IMG/VR virus record: IMGVR_UViG_3300017528_000368
Coordinates: 1 to 27,519 of that record
Strand: one strand, 5' to 3'
From: a virus
Length of the DNA stretch: 27,519 nt
The number at the start of each line of letters is the position of its first letter. The stretch's first letter is position 1. Position numbers and translations under genes: made by a program. Shown one piece after another: positions 1 to 9,390 of this stretch. The notes under the pieces were generated by a model, which was not told where the DNA came from, ran no database searches, and saw nothing but the letters and a program-made list of their open reading frames with translations.

Positions 1-2
1 AA

Positions 3-80
3 CCACCAGCCTCCGGCGTCGAGCACTCCGAAGCCACCGCCACGCCGGGCGTCAAAGTCAACACGCCGCCGGCTGCCTGA
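3..80 (+). CDS. 3' end of a virion or tail gene, cut by the window edge
   Basis: An open frame enters from the left edge and stops with TGA at 78-80. That stop overlaps the ATG of the next gene in a TGATG arrangement, the same junction seen at 1269 and 3188 further along this tail operon. Only about 25 residues are visible, ending ...GVKVNTPPAA, with no recognisable domain. Reading this frame as coding rests on the junction type and on its position upstream of tail genes. The alternative is that the next gene's frame, which is also open to the left edge, starts outside the window. Confidence 0.5.
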   Translation, partial: PPASGVEHSEATATPGVKVNTPPAA

Positions 81-523
81 TGGCGGGCGTTGAAAGCCTG
101 GCCCTCGTCAACCAGCCGGGCGCCGCGGGCGGGCTCTGGACACACACGCCGGTGGACTGGCGCGGCAACGAGACCGGTGGTAAGCCGGCCAACTGGCCCA
201 CCGACGCGGTCCTCGGCCAGCCAGGCCTGGGCACGCGGCCCGGGACGGTGCTGCCCGCGCCGGGCCTGACCGCGCTGGCGTCGACGCCAGGCTCAGGTAC
301 GGTCACCATCACCTGGACCACCAGCATCCCGACGGACTCCAGCGTGGACCTGGGCGTCACCACCAGTTACGGCCAGCACTACTACGACCCGACAATGGTG
401 ACCGCACACTCGGTGGCGATCAGCGGCTTGATCCACTCCCAGCTCTACAACTACCGCGTCACCTCGAGCGGCGGTGGCTACACCAGCACGAGCGCGCCTT
501 CGACGTTTACGACGCTGGTGTGA
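80..523 (+). CDS. Fibronectin III / purple-acid-phosphatase-N-like virion protein
   Basis: This 147-residue protein has a low-complexity N-terminal part and, from about residue 60, a single beta-sandwich-like domain. Strand patterns such as GTVTITWTT, then VDLGVTTSYG, then HSVAISGL and YNYRVTSS are typical of Fn3 and the N-terminal domain of purple acid phosphatases (a YxYRV strand near the end). Such domains are common carbohydrate-adhesion decorations on tail proteins. It starts at the ATG overlapping the upstream stop (TGATG), and the next gene starts 1 base after its stop. The frame is open to the window start, so a longer protein cannot be excluded. The fold is recognised by pattern only; a role in host-surface binding is inferred from position. 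Confidence 0.6.
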   Translation: MAGVESLALVNQPGAAGGLWTHTPVDWRGNETGGKPANWPTDAVLGQPGLGTRPGTVLPAPGLTALASTPGSGTVTITWTTSIPTDSSVDLGVTTSYGQHYYDPTMVTAHSVAISGLIHSQLYNYRVTSSGGGYTSTSAPSTFTTLV

Positions 524-524
524 C

Positions 525-905
525 ATGAGCCATCGCATGGGTTGCACGTTCGGACCGGGTCTGTACCGCATCGTCCTGTCGAGCGGCGAGCGCCGCTTCG
601 TCGACAACGAAGCTCAGGTCGAAGCGGTGCGGCGTCTGCTGCCGCCTGGCGCCATGCTCAAGGTCCAGCGCGACGGGTACTGTCTCGACCAGGACGACCT
701 CGAGTCGCCGGACATCATGGACGGACGGCGATTCCTCGACCTGCCCCAGGCTGAGGCGATGCGCGAGCTAGGCATCCAGAGCGAGGACGACTACACGCGC
801 GCGTACCGCCAGGTCGAAGAGGCGGTCCTGGCCAACGACCGTCGCGGCGGTCAGGCGTCGGTGGTCATCAAGAAGAAGGGCAAGCGGGTCCTGGACGCCG
901 CATGA
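525..905 (+). CDS. Hypothetical tail-operon protein, 126 aa
   Basis: I recognise no family. The protein is charged and soluble, begins MSHRMGCTFGPGLYRIVL and ends with a basic tail (VVIKKKGKRVLDA). The middle (residues 75-105) looks helical and acidic. The start is the ATG one base after the upstream stop. A longer in-frame start at 474 lies inside the previous gene and is less likely. Its place between an Fn3-like protein and a small beta protein in a tail operon suggests a virion or assembly role, but nothing in the sequence proves this. Confidence 0.6.
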   Translation: MSHRMGCTFGPGLYRIVLSSGERRFVDNEAQVEAVRRLLPPGAMLKVQRDGYCLDQDDLESPDIMDGRRFLDLPQAEAMRELGIQSEDDYTRAYRQVEEAVLANDRRGGQASVVIKKKGKRVLDAA

Positions 906-909
906 ACCA

Positions 910-1269
910 ATGGCCGATCCGAAACACATCCAGGGCTTCCTGACCGGTGGGACCGTGGCCGCGCCGAATGCCGAGCAGGTCCTGGCCGTGATGGTCGCGT
1001 GCGCGCCAGGCCAGATCCGCACCGTAGCCTGCGCCTCGGCTTCGGGGACGGGTGGCAACGCCACGATCATCGACGTTCGCAAGAACACGGTCAGTGTCTA
1101 CGCCAACCCCGCGCACCGTCCGACGCTGCCGGCGGGCCAGACCGGTAAGTTTTCCAGCTACAAGCCAGACAACAGCACGGTCCAGCCAGGTGACGTGCTG
1201 GCCGTGGTGTGTGCCCAGGCCGGCGGTCACGCCAACGTCATCGCGACCCTGGCGCTCGAGGAGCCCTGA
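910..1269 (+). CDS. Small beta-rich virion protein, 119 aa
   Basis: A 119-residue protein of alternating short beta strands, rich in Gly, Ala, Val and Thr (for example NATIIDVRKNTVSVYANP and PGDVLAVVCAQAGG). The layout resembles small head- or tail-decoration beta-sandwich domains encoded next to tail fibres. No membrane segment or signal peptide is seen. The ATG follows the upstream stop by 4 bases. The stop TGA shares its last base with the ATG of the tail-spike gene (TGATG), suggesting translational coupling. The structural role is inferred from composition and position; no family is recognised with certainty. Confidence 0.6.
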   Translation: MADPKHIQGFLTGGTVAAPNAEQVLAVMVACAPGQIRTVACASASGTGGNATIIDVRKNTVSVYANPAHRPTLPAGQTGKFSSYKPDNSTVQPGDVLAVVCAQAGGHANVIATLALEEP

Positions 1270-3188
1270 TGACCGAGACGTCTACGCCCTCGACGCCAAT
1301 GCAGGCACCACCCCTGGCAGCCCTGGGCACCCCCGGCTGGCAAGGTGAACCCGGTCCGCCAGGGCCACCGGGCCCACAAGGTCCGCCCGGTGGCCCTGTG
1401 CCGGTCGGCGGAGCGCCGCTCACGGTACTGACCAAAAATTCCGCGACTGACCTCGATGCGTCCTGGAAAAACACCGTCCAGGCAGCTATTACCGATACTG
1501 GCGGTCAGGTCTACAACGTCAGAGCCTACGGCGCCAAGGGCGATGGTGTGGCCGATGACACCGCCGCGATCCAGGCTGCCATTGACGCCTCGACTGGTGC
1601 GGCCGATCCGGCACACAACATTCGCTATCCCACTGGCACCGTCTTCCTGCCAGCCGGCACTTATTACGTACGCGCTGACTCACTAACGATCCGTTCCGTT
1701 CAGGGCTTCCATTTCGAGGGAGTCAACGCCTGGCAGACCCAGATCCGCGTACACGGCACCACCGGCACGTCGGGACTGCTGATTGACGGGTCGGCGCACT
1801 CGCTGTACGAGAATTTCAGCATCTACATCGACGCGACACTGGTGACCTCCGGGATTGATGTGCGCTGGAATGGACCCTCCGTTTCCGCGCGAGGCACCTT
1901 TGCGAACACCTTCCGAAACATAGGGGTCGCCTATGGGGCTGGCGACTTCGTCTACGGTTTTGGCGTTGGCCTCAACGACAACAGTTTGCAAAATGACGGC
2001 AACACGTTCTATGACTGTGACGTTGCCGGCCGACGCACCGTAGGGAGTGGTGACACTACAACCAACCAGGCCGCCTGGCGTCTTGGGACTGGTGGAGCAG
2101 GCAACAACCTGAACCATTATTTCTATGGTTGCAATGGCAGTAGTTGCCGATATTTCATCGACTCGGAGAAAGCGAATTTCTTTCTGTACGGCACCGAAGC
2201 GGTGGTATTCGACACGGTCTTTAATATCGTGCCGTGGCAGAACTACTACATCTCCGGTGTCAACACCGAGTCGAGCGGCCAGCTGCTGAACTACTCCAAC
2301 GGGTCATCGGCACATACCAACTTCACGATGACCGAGGTGCTGTTTCGTCCAAACTCATTGCAATCCGACGGCAGGTGGATAATTCTCCAAGACGTTGGCT
2401 CGGCGTGGCTACAGAACGTCGAGTGTTCGGGGGGTGCGCCCGCTGGAGTTGTACCGAATATCTGGGTAGGTAATGGACACCACTACCTGCAAGGCATCGT
2501 TTCCACGGCTCACCCGGACAACGGTGGCCTGGTGATGACCAATAGTCCAGCGAACACTTCGTGCGACATTGGTAGCTGGAATCAGATAAACGAGATCGGT
2601 CAGGTTCTTGCGCGTGTCGAGAACCGACGAGTGAATGTCGCGGGACTCAGCAGTACGATCACGCCCGCCAGGAACCTGCGGGGAAGCGCCGTACTATCAG
2701 GCGGCACGGCAGCCGTCGTGTTCGGGACTGCTGAGGTCCAGTCGTTAGTCGCAACTGGTGCAGCGAGCGGGACGTTCAAGCTGCAGTTCGACGAGGGGAT
2801 TACGACGGCTCTCAACTGGAATGCCACAGCTGCTCAGGTGCAGGCGGCGCTTCGCGCACTAGCGACCATTGGTGGGACCAATGTGACGTGTACCAACGGA
2901 CCGCTGCCCAACACCGCTGTGACGATCACCTTCAGTAGCGCGATGGGCAGCGGACCGCAGCGACTCATCACCGCGACACAATCCACTCTTTCGGGCGGCA
3001 CGGTGGCTGTTAGCCGAACCGCGGCGGGCACCGGCAATCTCCCTGAGACTGACGTGGCCTATTTCCTTACCCTCGCGGGTAACGCGAACGAGACCTTCTC
3101 CTGGGCGACCAAGACAATAACTGGCTTCACCGTCAACTCATCGAACGCAGGCAGCACAGCGACGGTGGACTGGCACCTGATTCGCTGA
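1269..3188 (+). CDS. Tail spike: collagen-like linker plus pectate-lyase-3 beta-helix
   Basis: A 639-residue tail fibre or spike. Residues 1-26 form an anchor (MQAPPL..LG.P.WQG) shared with the next gene. Residues about 27-43 are Gly-X-Y collagen repeats, and residues 52-66 carry the fibre motif LTKNS...D.SW. From about residue 82 there is a right-handed beta-helix of the Pectate_lyase_3 type, with signature [19 protein letters not shown] at 87-105. The C-terminal part (roughly 490-600) contains a beta-repeat domain seen in many phage and surface proteins (EVQSLVATG...[11 protein letters not shown]). Beta-helix spikes of this class bind or cleave host polysaccharide; no catalytic residues can be assigned here. 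The ATG at 1269 overlaps the upstream stop, and a longer in-frame start at 1209 lies inside the previous gene. Confidence 0.88.
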   Translation: MTETSTPSTPMQAPPLAALGTPGWQGEPGPPGPPGPQGPPGGPVPVGGAPLTVLTKNSATDLDASWKNTVQAAITDTGGQVYNVRAYGAKGDGVADDTAAIQAAIDASTGAADPAHNIRYPTGTVFLPAGTYYVRADSLTIRSVQGFHFEGVNAWQTQIRVHGTTGTSGLLIDGSAHSLYENFSIYIDATLVTSGIDVRWNGPSVSARGTFANTFRNIGVAYGAGDFVYGFGVGLNDNSLQNDGNTFYDCDVAGRRTVGSGDTTTNQAAWRLGTGGAGNNLNHYFYGCNGSSCRYFIDSEKANFFLYGTEAVVFDTVFNIVPWQNYYISGVNTESSGQLLNYSNGSSAHTNFTMTEVLFRPNSLQSDGRWIILQDVGSAWLQNVECSGGAPAGVVPNIWVGNGHHYLQGIVSTAHPDNGGLVMTNSPANTSCDIGSWNQINEIGQVLARVENRRVNVAGLSSTITPARNLRGSAVLSGGTAAVVFGTAEVQSLVATGAASGTFKLQFDEGITTALNWNATAAQVQAALRALATIGGTNVTCTNGPLPNTAVTITFSSAMGSGPQRLITATQSTLSGGTVAVSRTAAGTGNLPETDVAYFLTLAGNANETFSWATKTITGFTVNSSNAGSTATVDWHLIR

Positions 3189-4690
3189 TGTCTGAGACGA
3201 TCCCGCCCAACCCCGCACAGATGCAGGCACCCCCCCTGGTACCGCTCGGCGCCCCCGCCTGGCAGGGTGATCCCGGCCCGCCTGGTCCAGCAGGACCACC
3301 CGGTCCGCCAGGTCCGGCCTCGACGATTCCCGGTCCCGCGGGTGCCACCGGGCCAGCAGGGCCGCAAGGTAGCACGGGTGCGGTTGGTCCTCAGGGCCTG
3401 ACAGGCCCTGCCGGACCTAACGGTGCCACCGGTCCTCAAGGGCAGGCGGGGCCGCCTGGGCCAAATGGCGTCACCGGTCCACAAGGACCCCAGGGTGCGG
3501 TCGGTGTGCAGGGTCCGCAGGGTCCGCCGGGGCCAATTGGGCCCCAGGGGACCGGCATCCCGACCGGTGGCACCACTGGCCAGACACTGACCAAGAACTC
3601 GAATGCGAACTACGACTACGGCTGGCTGACGCTGACTGGAGCCACCCTACCGCTCACCCAGAGCCTGTTGTGGAGTACGGATAACACCTTCGACGTAGGC
3701 GCAGGCGCGGCGAGCAGACCACGGACGGTCTATGCGGGCACGAGTGTCATCACGCCGTTGGTCAGTGCCACTACGATCTATCCGGGGACTACCACTACTA
3801 ACCCGAACGTAGCCGCTGCGCCGCTGGCGTTCCCGGGTGCGGTTGGGCTCAAACTCAATCTGTTCGACGTCGGCGCTGGCAACTCATATGGAGTGGGCAT
3901 AGCCAATAGTGAGTTGTACCTGACGGCACCTGGCGGCGCTGTCCTGAGCCTTCGCTCCAACAGTGGCGCCGGAACCCAGGTCTGGAAGGTATCGGCAACC
4001 GACGGCAGCATGGGGTGGCCGACCATCGGCATTCTCACGCCCACCGGCAACATCATCGAGCAGCGTAACGCCACCTCAGCGCAGACCCTGCGCATCTACA
4101 ACACGTACACCGACGGTTCTAACTACGAGCGGCTAAGCCTGTGGTGGCAGGCCAATGTTGCCGATTTGCGCCTCGAAGCGGCTGGTACCGGCGTGACCAG
4201 TCGCAATATGCAGATCGGCACAATGGGCAGTGGCAGCATCACTTTCTACAACGGTGCCACTAGTCGTTGGCAGATCGGGGTTGGCGGAAATCTGCTTGCG
4301 GCGGCTGATGGTGCCTACGACATCGGCGCCGCCGGAGCGAGCAGGCCGCGCAGCTTGTACGTGTCAGCCCTGGCCGACACTGGCGGCTTGCGAGCCACCG
4401 GCCTAAATGCAGGCGCCAGCGGGGCGGGGATCGAACTCGTCTACAACAGCGCTGGCGGCGTTGGGACGCTGGATGTCTACGATCGCACGGCGGCCGCGTA
4501 CAAGGACCTCACCATCGCTGCCAAGAACATCACCATCACTCCCAACAGTGGAGGAGCGCTAGGGTTCTACGGTTCGGCCGGTGTGGTCAAGCAGGCCGTT
4601 TCGGGCTCACGGGGCGGCAATGCTGCGCTGGCATCGTTGCTTGCCGCTCTCGCTGCTATTGGCCTTGTCACGGACTCCAGCACGGCATGA
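3188..4690 (+). CDS. Collagen-like tail fibre protein
   Basis: A 500-residue fibre. Residues 1-26 repeat the anchor of the upstream spike ([16 protein letters not shown]). Residues 27-122 are almost uninterrupted Gly-X-Y triplets, an expected trimeric collagen-like stalk. Residues 129-148 carry the linker [11 protein letters not shown]....YGWLT common in tail fibres. Two later copies of a fibre motif, D(N/G)x(F/Y)D(V/I)GAxxASRPRxxY, lie near residues 165-185 and 375-395. They mark repeated distal beta modules. The start ATG overlaps the upstream stop in TGATG. With the spike next door it probably forms a two-part adsorption apparatus using one anchor type; that is inference. Confidence 0.88.
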   Translation: MSETIPPNPAQMQAPPLVPLGAPAWQGDPGPPGPAGPPGPPGPASTIPGPAGATGPAGPQGSTGAVGPQGLTGPAGPNGATGPQGQAGPPGPNGVTGPQGPQGAVGVQGPQGPPGPIGPQGTGIPTGGTTGQTLTKNSNANYDYGWLTLTGATLPLTQSLLWSTDNTFDVGAGAASRPRTVYAGTSVITPLVSATTIYPGTTTTNPNVAAAPLAFPGAVGLKLNLFDVGAGNSYGVGIANSELYLTAPGGAVLSLRSNSGAGTQVWKVSATDGSMGWPTIGILTPTGNIIEQRNATSAQTLRIYNTYTDGSNYERLSLWWQANVADLRLEAAGTGVTSRNMQIGTMGSGSITFYNGATSRWQIGVGGNLLAAADGAYDIGAAGASRPRSLYVSALADTGGLRATGLNAGASGAGIELVYNSAGGVGTLDVYDRTAAAYKDLTIAAKNITITPNSGGALGFYGSAGVVKQAVSGSRGGNAALASLLAALAAIGLVTDSSTA

Positions 4691-4728
4691 TCCGCATCGA
4701 CTCCATGTTTTTAGAGAGGGGCGCATAG

Positions 4729-4992
4729 ATGGCTCAATACGTGGTAGAGACTTCGGCGAGCGAGGAGGAGGCGCTTCACTGGGTTGCTAGTAACGCTGAC
4801 CCGCCACAGGATGCCGCAGTTTATTTCGATCAGCGCATGCACGAGGTGCTGCATTCCTATGAGCAGCAGCACGCCGTGCAGACCGCCGTGGCCCCGGTCG
4901 ACGACGTGGCCGTGGCCTACGCCAGCGGTACCAGCGAGCAGCAGGCCCAGGTGGCCACCATCCTCGGCGTGGAGACGACCAAGTCCGCATGA
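4729..4992 (+). CDS. Hypothetical small acidic protein, 87 aa
   Basis: An 87-residue protein with no family I recognise. It is acidic and probably helical (ASEEEALHWVASN near the N-terminus, then VLHSYEQQHAVQ). A purine-rich stretch (AGAGAGGGG, about 4713-4720) precedes the ATG at a usable distance. The 38-base gap before it is the largest so far in this operon. Its last codons overlap the ATG of the next gene (ATGA). It is co-transcribed with tail genes; its function is unknown. Confidence 0.65.
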   Translation: MAQYVVETSASEEEALHWVASNADPPQDAAVYFDQRMHEVLHSYEQQHAVQTAVAPVDDVAVAYASGTSEQQAQVATILGVETTKSA

Positions 4993-5171
4993 CCCAGCCC
5001 CAACCGTCGCCGTACACCACCAACGATCTGCTGCTGCTGCTGGGCCAGTGCACGGTCGAGCTGGCCTACCTGCGCGGCCAGGTGACGCAGCTCCAGCAAC
5101 GAGTGGCCGAGATCGAGCGATCGCCGAATGGTCAGGTCGAAACGCCTGCCGACGTGTTGACCGTCTCCTGA
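4989..5171 (+). CDS. Short coiled-coil protein, 60 aa
   Basis: A 60-residue protein whose residues 10-45 form a predicted helix with heptad-like Leu/Val spacing (LLLLLGQCTVELAYLRGQV then QLQQRVAEIE). No transmembrane character is seen beyond the Leu run. The ATG overlaps the previous stop (ATGA). Short coiled-coil proteins in tail operons often assist assembly or oligomerise, but no specific role can be claimed. Confidence 0.6.
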   Translation: MTQPQPSPYTTNDLLLLLGQCTVELAYLRGQVTQLQQRVAEIERSPNGQVETPADVLTVS

Positions 5172-5178
5172 TTGATTG

Positions 5179-6219
5179 ATGCCCAGCCTGGCCGAGTACC
5201 GCTCCACGTTCAGCGTTGAAGCAGGTCCTTTTATTGGTCCCGACTCGTACTTGGTGCGCGCGACGGGTGGCAGCTCGACGACGAAATTGTTCTGCGCGGC
5301 CTACCCCATCCAGTCGGGTATCCCGCAGCAAGACCAGTTGATCGATCGTCCGTTGTATCGCCCGAACGCCATACAGGAGACCGATAAGCACCGCTACGTG
5401 CAGGCCTACGATCCCGCCCAGGGGCTGATCACGCCCGACCTGGCCTGGGCCGTGTCGCCGCTCGCCGATCCCGGTGTCGGGACGCAGTATCAGAATCTCG
5501 AAGCCTTCACATACGCCGGCCTGGAAAGCCTGATCTACCAGGACATGGAAAACACCGGCTTGGCCGGCTTCGGCGAGCGCTTCGAAGTGCTTGGGCCCTT
5601 TGACGTGCCGACGACCCACCGCCTGATCAATGACGGCCTGAAGCAGTGCTGGTTGATCGTCGAGGTGGCGTGCGTCCCGACGTACCTCACGAGTCGTCAC
5701 AACCTGTCGGTGGTGTGCCCCTGGTTGCAGGACCCGAGTGACGTGCTCCAGGTCGGCACCATCAAGAACTACCAGGACCGCAACCTGACCGACCCATTCG
5801 AGAACGTCGTTCGCGGCATGGTCGAGCGCGACGGCGGCGACTTCTACCTGAACACCGGCACCACCACCTTTGTGGACAGCGACATCCTCTGGCTGCGCGT
5901 GCTCAAGCGCGCGTACGACCACTGTCGCACCTCTGGCGGCGTCTTCGGCGAGCAGAGTGGCCTCAGCCTCGAAACGGACGAGGCGCCGTGTGAGCGCGAC
6001 TGGGTGGCGTCCTCGGCCCTGGTCATCGCTTGGCGGCGTTTCGCCCACCTGCTCGAGCCGATGGCCAACCAGCGCCTGGTGCGCGACCAGGCTGCAGCCG
6101 CCGCGTGGTTCACCGATCGCTGCCGCGAGCACTTCACCGCGCCGCTGCCGCAGCGCACCCTGCATCGTCGGCGGTACTTCGGTCCGCCGCGCCAACTCGC
6201 CGGGCAGTACTGGGGATGA
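5179..6219 (+). CDS. Virion structural protein with N-terminal SLAEYR segment
   Basis: A 346-residue soluble protein beginning MPSLAEYRSTFSVEAGPF. This opening (SLAEYR..., followed by a Ser/Thr-rich turn and hydrophobic strands) resembles a conserved phage protein I recall from tail and baseplate regions, but I cannot name it. Middle residues hold IND-type helices (THRLINDGLKQCWLIVEV). The C-terminus is helical and basic (ERDWVASSALVIAWRRFAHLL, ending in an RRRYFGPPR-type tail). I chose the ATG at 5179; an in-frame TTG at 5176 is also possible. The next gene follows within 8 bases. Virion assignment rests on position and partial pattern memory. Confidence 0.6.
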   Translation: MPSLAEYRSTFSVEAGPFIGPDSYLVRATGGSSTTKLFCAAYPIQSGIPQQDQLIDRPLYRPNAIQETDKHRYVQAYDPAQGLITPDLAWAVSPLADPGVGTQYQNLEAFTYAGLESLIYQDMENTGLAGFGERFEVLGPFDVPTTHRLINDGLKQCWLIVEVACVPTYLTSRHNLSVVCPWLQDPSDVLQVGTIKNYQDRNLTDPFENVVRGMVERDGGDFYLNTGTTTFVDSDILWLRVLKRAYDHCRTSGGVFGEQSGLSLETDEAPCERDWVASSALVIAWRRFAHLLEPMANQRLVRDQAAAAAWFTDRCREHFTAPLPQRTLHRRRYFGPPRQLAGQYWG

Positions 6220-6226
6220 GGCGCGC

Positions 6227-8176
6227 GTGAGCCTGTACGCCAAACGCGCGCCCTGGCCTTTTCATATCCGCATCGCAAACAACGGGTTTTTGATCGGCTC
6301 GCCTGGTCCTGGACAGCCGGCGCTGATCAGCTCCAAAGCCGAAGATATCTCGAGCGTCGATCCGCCCGACTTCGACTACGCCAACCTGTCGCCGCTGGCC
6401 GACCGCGAGGAGCCGTATGAGTCGCTCACGATCGGCCAGGGCATGCGCACCCAGCACAAGTGGCGCGACTACCGCTACCAGGAGGCGATGGGTGTCGACC
6501 TGAGCGTGCATCCCTGGTGCAAGGGTCCCGAGGTCCTCGATTCGACCGGCCAGGCCAACGGTGAGATCGTTGATTTCTTCGAGCTGGGCGGCACGCTGTA
6601 CGCCGCCGGCGGCTCGCAGATCCTGCGGTACACGCCAGCCACCAACACCTGGGCGGTGGCCCACGATTTCGGCGCCGGCTACCAGATCCTAGCCGCGACG
6701 GTGTTCTCTTCCAACTTCGACGGCGTCCCCAAAGCCTGGGTCGCCTTCGGTGCGGCGCACCCCGCGGCGTACTCCATCGACGGAACGACCTGGACGCCGA
6801 TGGCTACCTTCACCGCGCTGGCGTTCATCCACATCGCCCGCGAGTGGTGGTGGGCCGACAGCACGAACCGCTTGCGCAAGTGCGACACCAACGCCGACCC
6901 GACGGTTGAGGCCAATTACACCAACCTGATCTTCCGCGTCGGCGACCAGAGCTCGCCGATCGTCAGCCTGGTGGCCACCGCCGGCGGCGTGCTGATCATC
7001 GCCAAGACCGACGGGTTGTACACCCTGGACCAGGCCGGCGACGACCACCCACTGTTTCCGTTTCTGCAGTACGCCACCAACATCCGCAACGGGCGCTGCC
7101 GCGGCCAGTTTCTGAACGACGTCTATTTCGGCTACGGCACCAACCTGTCGCGCATGGGCCCGGACCTGTCGCTCGAGGAGATCGGCCCCGAGACCCTGCC
7201 GGACTACGACGGACCGGTCCGTGGCCAGATCACCAGCTTCGTCGGCGTGGGCGCGCTGTTCGGCTACACCGGTGTCTGGAATCCGGACACCTCGACCAGC
7301 TACTTGCTCAAGTTCGGCGCGTACATCATCCAGGGCACCTTCTCGACCTACCAGACCCTGGCCAACGTCCTGGCCAACCCCGAACGCATCGACGCCTGGA
7401 ACGGCAGTCTGGTCCGTGGCTGGGCCGGCAAGTACCCTTCGCGCCTTTTCACCACCGCCATCGGCGCGCCGGCTGGGCACACCTTCACCCTGATTGGCTT
7501 CAGCGATGGCACGGTGTCTCGCCTGGTCAATCCGTGCGTGTTCAACCCGCTGGCGTGCAGCCAGTATCGCTTCGTGGTCGGCGACGACTGGGTCCGCCTG
7601 CCGCAGTGGCACGGCACCTATCAAGCCACCCGCAAGACCCTGCGCTCCTGGAGCGTGACCGGTCCGAAGGTCGACGCGAACGACTTCATCACGCTCGAGT
7701 ACAAGACCGCGCCCAGCCAGACGACCTGGACCGACTTCGGGTACTCCTTTCAGTACGGCACCTTCGATCGCCAGCCATTTCCGATCGGCACGGTGGCCAT
7801 CCTGGCCGAGTTTCGCGTCCACCTCCACAACACGGCCAACACCAGCTCGCCCGCGATCGCCTCGGTGTCGATCGGCCATGCGCTGCGTCCCTCCAGGATC
7901 ATGACGTTCGAGGGCGACATCCTGTGCGCCGACGGCCTGGTGCGGCGGGACGGCGTGCCCGTCAGGATGGGGCGCACCATGATCCGCCAGACGATCGAGG
8001 CCGCGGTGGACAACCCCGGCGCGGTCGCGGTAGTGCTACCGGACGAGACCAACGCGTATCTGAGCTTCGTCGATTACCGCGTGTCGCAGGCGTTCGACGA
8101 GGTCGGGCGTCAATGGAGAGGTTCCCTTCACATAAAAGCCGTCCAATGGACCGCGGTCGAACCGCCGCCGAGTTAG
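6227..8176 (+). CDS. Large beta-propeller-like tail/virion protein, 649 aa
   Basis: A 649-residue protein starting at GTG 6227, preceded by GATGAGG. Residues about 95-400 contain repeated beta-strand units with Gly-Trp and Asp-Gly turns (LGGTLYAAGGSQILRYTP, then TPATNTW, then AYSIDGTTWTPMA, then GGVLIIAKTDGLYTLD). This is the look of propeller blades in phage tail and receptor-contact proteins. The remainder is beta-rich (YKTAPSQTTWTDFGYSFQYG), resembling a jelly-roll or baseplate domain. An upstream in-frame start at 5870 would sit deep inside the previous gene and is rejected. It overlaps nothing and ends just before a strong ribosome site for the next gene. The exact virion location is unknown. 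Confidence 0.65.
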   Translation: MSLYAKRAPWPFHIRIANNGFLIGSPGPGQPALISSKAEDISSVDPPDFDYANLSPLADREEPYESLTIGQGMRTQHKWRDYRYQEAMGVDLSVHPWCKGPEVLDSTGQANGEIVDFFELGGTLYAAGGSQILRYTPATNTWAVAHDFGAGYQILAATVFSSNFDGVPKAWVAFGAAHPAAYSIDGTTWTPMATFTALAFIHIAREWWWADSTNRLRKCDTNADPTVEANYTNLIFRVGDQSSPIVSLVATAGGVLIIAKTDGLYTLDQAGDDHPLFPFLQYATNIRNGRCRGQFLNDVYFGYGTNLSRMGPDLSLEEIGPETLPDYDGPVRGQITSFVGVGALFGYTGVWNPDTSTSYLLKFGAYIIQGTFSTYQTLANVLANPERIDAWNGSLVRGWAGKYPSRLFTTAIGAPAGHTFTLIGFSDGTVSRLVNPCVFNPLACSQYRFVVGDDWVRLPQWHGTYQATRKTLRSWSVTGPKVDANDFITLEYKTAPSQTTWTDFGYSFQYGTFDRQPFPIGTVAILAEFRVHLHNTANTSSPAIASVSIGHALRPSRIMTFEGDILCADGLVRRDGVPVRMGRTMIRQTIEAAVDNPGAVAVVLPDETNAYLSFVDYRVSQAFDEVGRQWRGSLHIKAVQWTAVEPPPS

Positions 8177-8190
8177 GAGGTTTTCTTAAA

Positions 8191-8805
8191 GTGGCACGTA
8201 CCACCGCAACCAACTTCGCCGGGACCCTGCAGTTTCCGTACGCCACCGCGGGCACGGACATTTTCAGGAAGGAGGATGTGCAGACGCTGGCGCAGGCGGT
8301 GGACCAGCACGATCACTCCGCAGGTAAGGGCCTGGTCCTGTCCGCCGCCTCGATCCCAGCCGGCTCGATCACTTCCGCGATGATCGCCGACGGGGCGATT
8401 GGCACCGCCGACATTGCGAACCACGCGGTCAGTGCCGCGCACATCGCGCAAGGATCGGCCAGCGGTCCAACGACCACCTCCAGCACACCAGTCGATATGC
8501 CCGACATGACCACGACCTTCACTACGACGGTCGCTACCGATCTACTGTGCATGTTCAGTGGGTCATTCAGCCTGACGGGCGCTGGCGCGATTGGAGTATT
8601 CAGTGTCCAGCTCGACGGCTCCTCGCCGCTAGTCGCATACGTCCAGCAGGTCGGAATCAACTTAACCGTCTCGGTCGCGTACGTTGCTGGGAGCGTTGGT
8701 ATTGGCGCACATACCGTCAAGGTCCAGTGGTGGCTCATCGCGGCCGGGACATTGAGTTCCAGCTTGACCTACCGCTCGTTGAGCGTGCTGGAGATGCGCA
8801 AATGA
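8191..8805 (+). CDS. Tail/fibre protein with imperfect hexapeptide-like repeats
   Basis: A 204-residue protein starting at GTG 8191, 10 bases after a strong AGGAGG at 8175-8180. That site decides the start, since the open frame runs back to 7534. Residues 26-40 include HDHSAGKGL, a motif often seen in phage fibre and needle proteins. Residues 52-80 are imperfect repeats of the (S/T)AMIADGAI / TADIANHAV type that form beta-helical fibre shafts. The C-terminal 110 residues are beta-rich and end LSVLEMRK, like a head or knob domain. A tail-fibre or needle component is likely. Its stop overlaps the next start (ATGA). Confidence 0.7.
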   Translation: MARTTATNFAGTLQFPYATAGTDIFRKEDVQTLAQAVDQHDHSAGKGLVLSAASIPAGSITSAMIADGAIGTADIANHAVSAAHIAQGSASGPTTTSSTPVDMPDMTTTFTTTVATDLLCMFSGSFSLTGAGAIGVFSVQLDGSSPLVAYVQQVGINLTVSVAYVAGSVGIGAHTVKVQWWLIAAGTLSSSLTYRSLSVLEMRK

Positions 8806-9143
8806 CGACGTCCACCAGTGTCGGTCAGGCGACCGGTGGCAAGCCCATCAACCTGCTCCAACTTCAGAGTGAGTGCACCACGCGCGGCGTCAGCGTCGCG
8901 GGTTTGGGCATGGCTGAGGGCTATGTCTACACGTATGACGCCAACGGGGCGCCGGCGGACTTTGCCGCGGGTGACCAGCCGATCGTCGATCAGTGCATCG
9001 CCGACCACGTCGCCCTGCGCGACAAGACCAGTGCCGAGTACGCGGCCGAGTTCCAGGACCCCAATACGACCGCGGCCCGCAAACAGGAAATACGCGACAT
9101 CCAGAACGGCCTGATGCCGCCTGAGCAGGTGCCGATGACATGA
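8802..9143 (+). CDS. Hypothetical protein, 113 aa (fibre-associated)
   Basis: A 113-residue protein with ATGA overlaps at both ends, so it is tightly coupled to its neighbours. The N-terminal half (LLQLQSECTTRGVSVAGLGM) precedes a beta turn region with DANG. The C-terminal half is charged and helical (YAAEFQDPNTTAARKQEIRD). Several phage proteins following fibres have similar size and may act as chaperones or assembly factors. I recognise no domain, so no function is assigned. Confidence 0.6.
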   Translation: MTTSTSVGQATGGKPINLLQLQSECTTRGVSVAGLGMAEGYVYTYDANGAPADFAAGDQPIVDQCIADHVALRDKTSAEYAAEFQDPNTTAARKQEIRDIQNGLMPPEQVPMT

Positions 9144-9370
9144 CCGACGTCAGCCAGTATTCCGACGATCAGGCCGCGCAGATCACCGTGTTGCAGCAGC
9201 AGCAGAGCCTGTTCACCCAGGCGCTGAAGGCCGCCGTCGAGGGCCGCTGGGTGGGCGCCGGCAGCGTCGAAGCGTTCCTGTACGCGCTGGATCCGAATTT
9301 GCAGGGCAGCGTCACCCCGGATCCGCCGGTGCTGGAATCGGAGGACGCTGGAGAAAGCCCAAAAGCGTAA
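9140..9370 (+). CDS. Hypothetical small protein, 76 aa
   Basis: A 76-residue acidic protein, start overlapping the upstream stop by ATGA. Residues 8-30 are Gln-rich and likely helical (AAQITVLQQQQSLFTQAL), followed by a Pro- and Glu-rich C-terminus. No membrane segment is seen. It is the last gene before the lysis-like cassette. Function is unknown. Confidence 0.6.
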   Translation: MTDVSQYSDDQAAQITVLQQQQSLFTQALKAAVEGRWVGAGSVEAFLYALDPNLQGSVTPDPPVLESEDAGESPKA

Positions 9371-9390
9371 CGTGGGACCCGAACTGGTTC

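Noticed and set aside
3290-3560. Regularly repeating GGNCC triplets that resemble a repeat array
   Set aside because: They are Gly-X-Y collagen codons in frame, not a CRISPR array or satellite; no spacer structure is present.
4711-6243. Long minus-strand frame of 510 codons
   Set aside because: Antisense to three plus-strand genes with overlapping stops and starts; the product is Arg/His/Val-rich low-complexity with no domain, typical of a GC-rich shadow.
6689-7879. Minus-strand frame of 396 codons
   Set aside because: Antisense to the propeller-like gene; the translation is Asp/Arg/Val-biased and lacks any motif.
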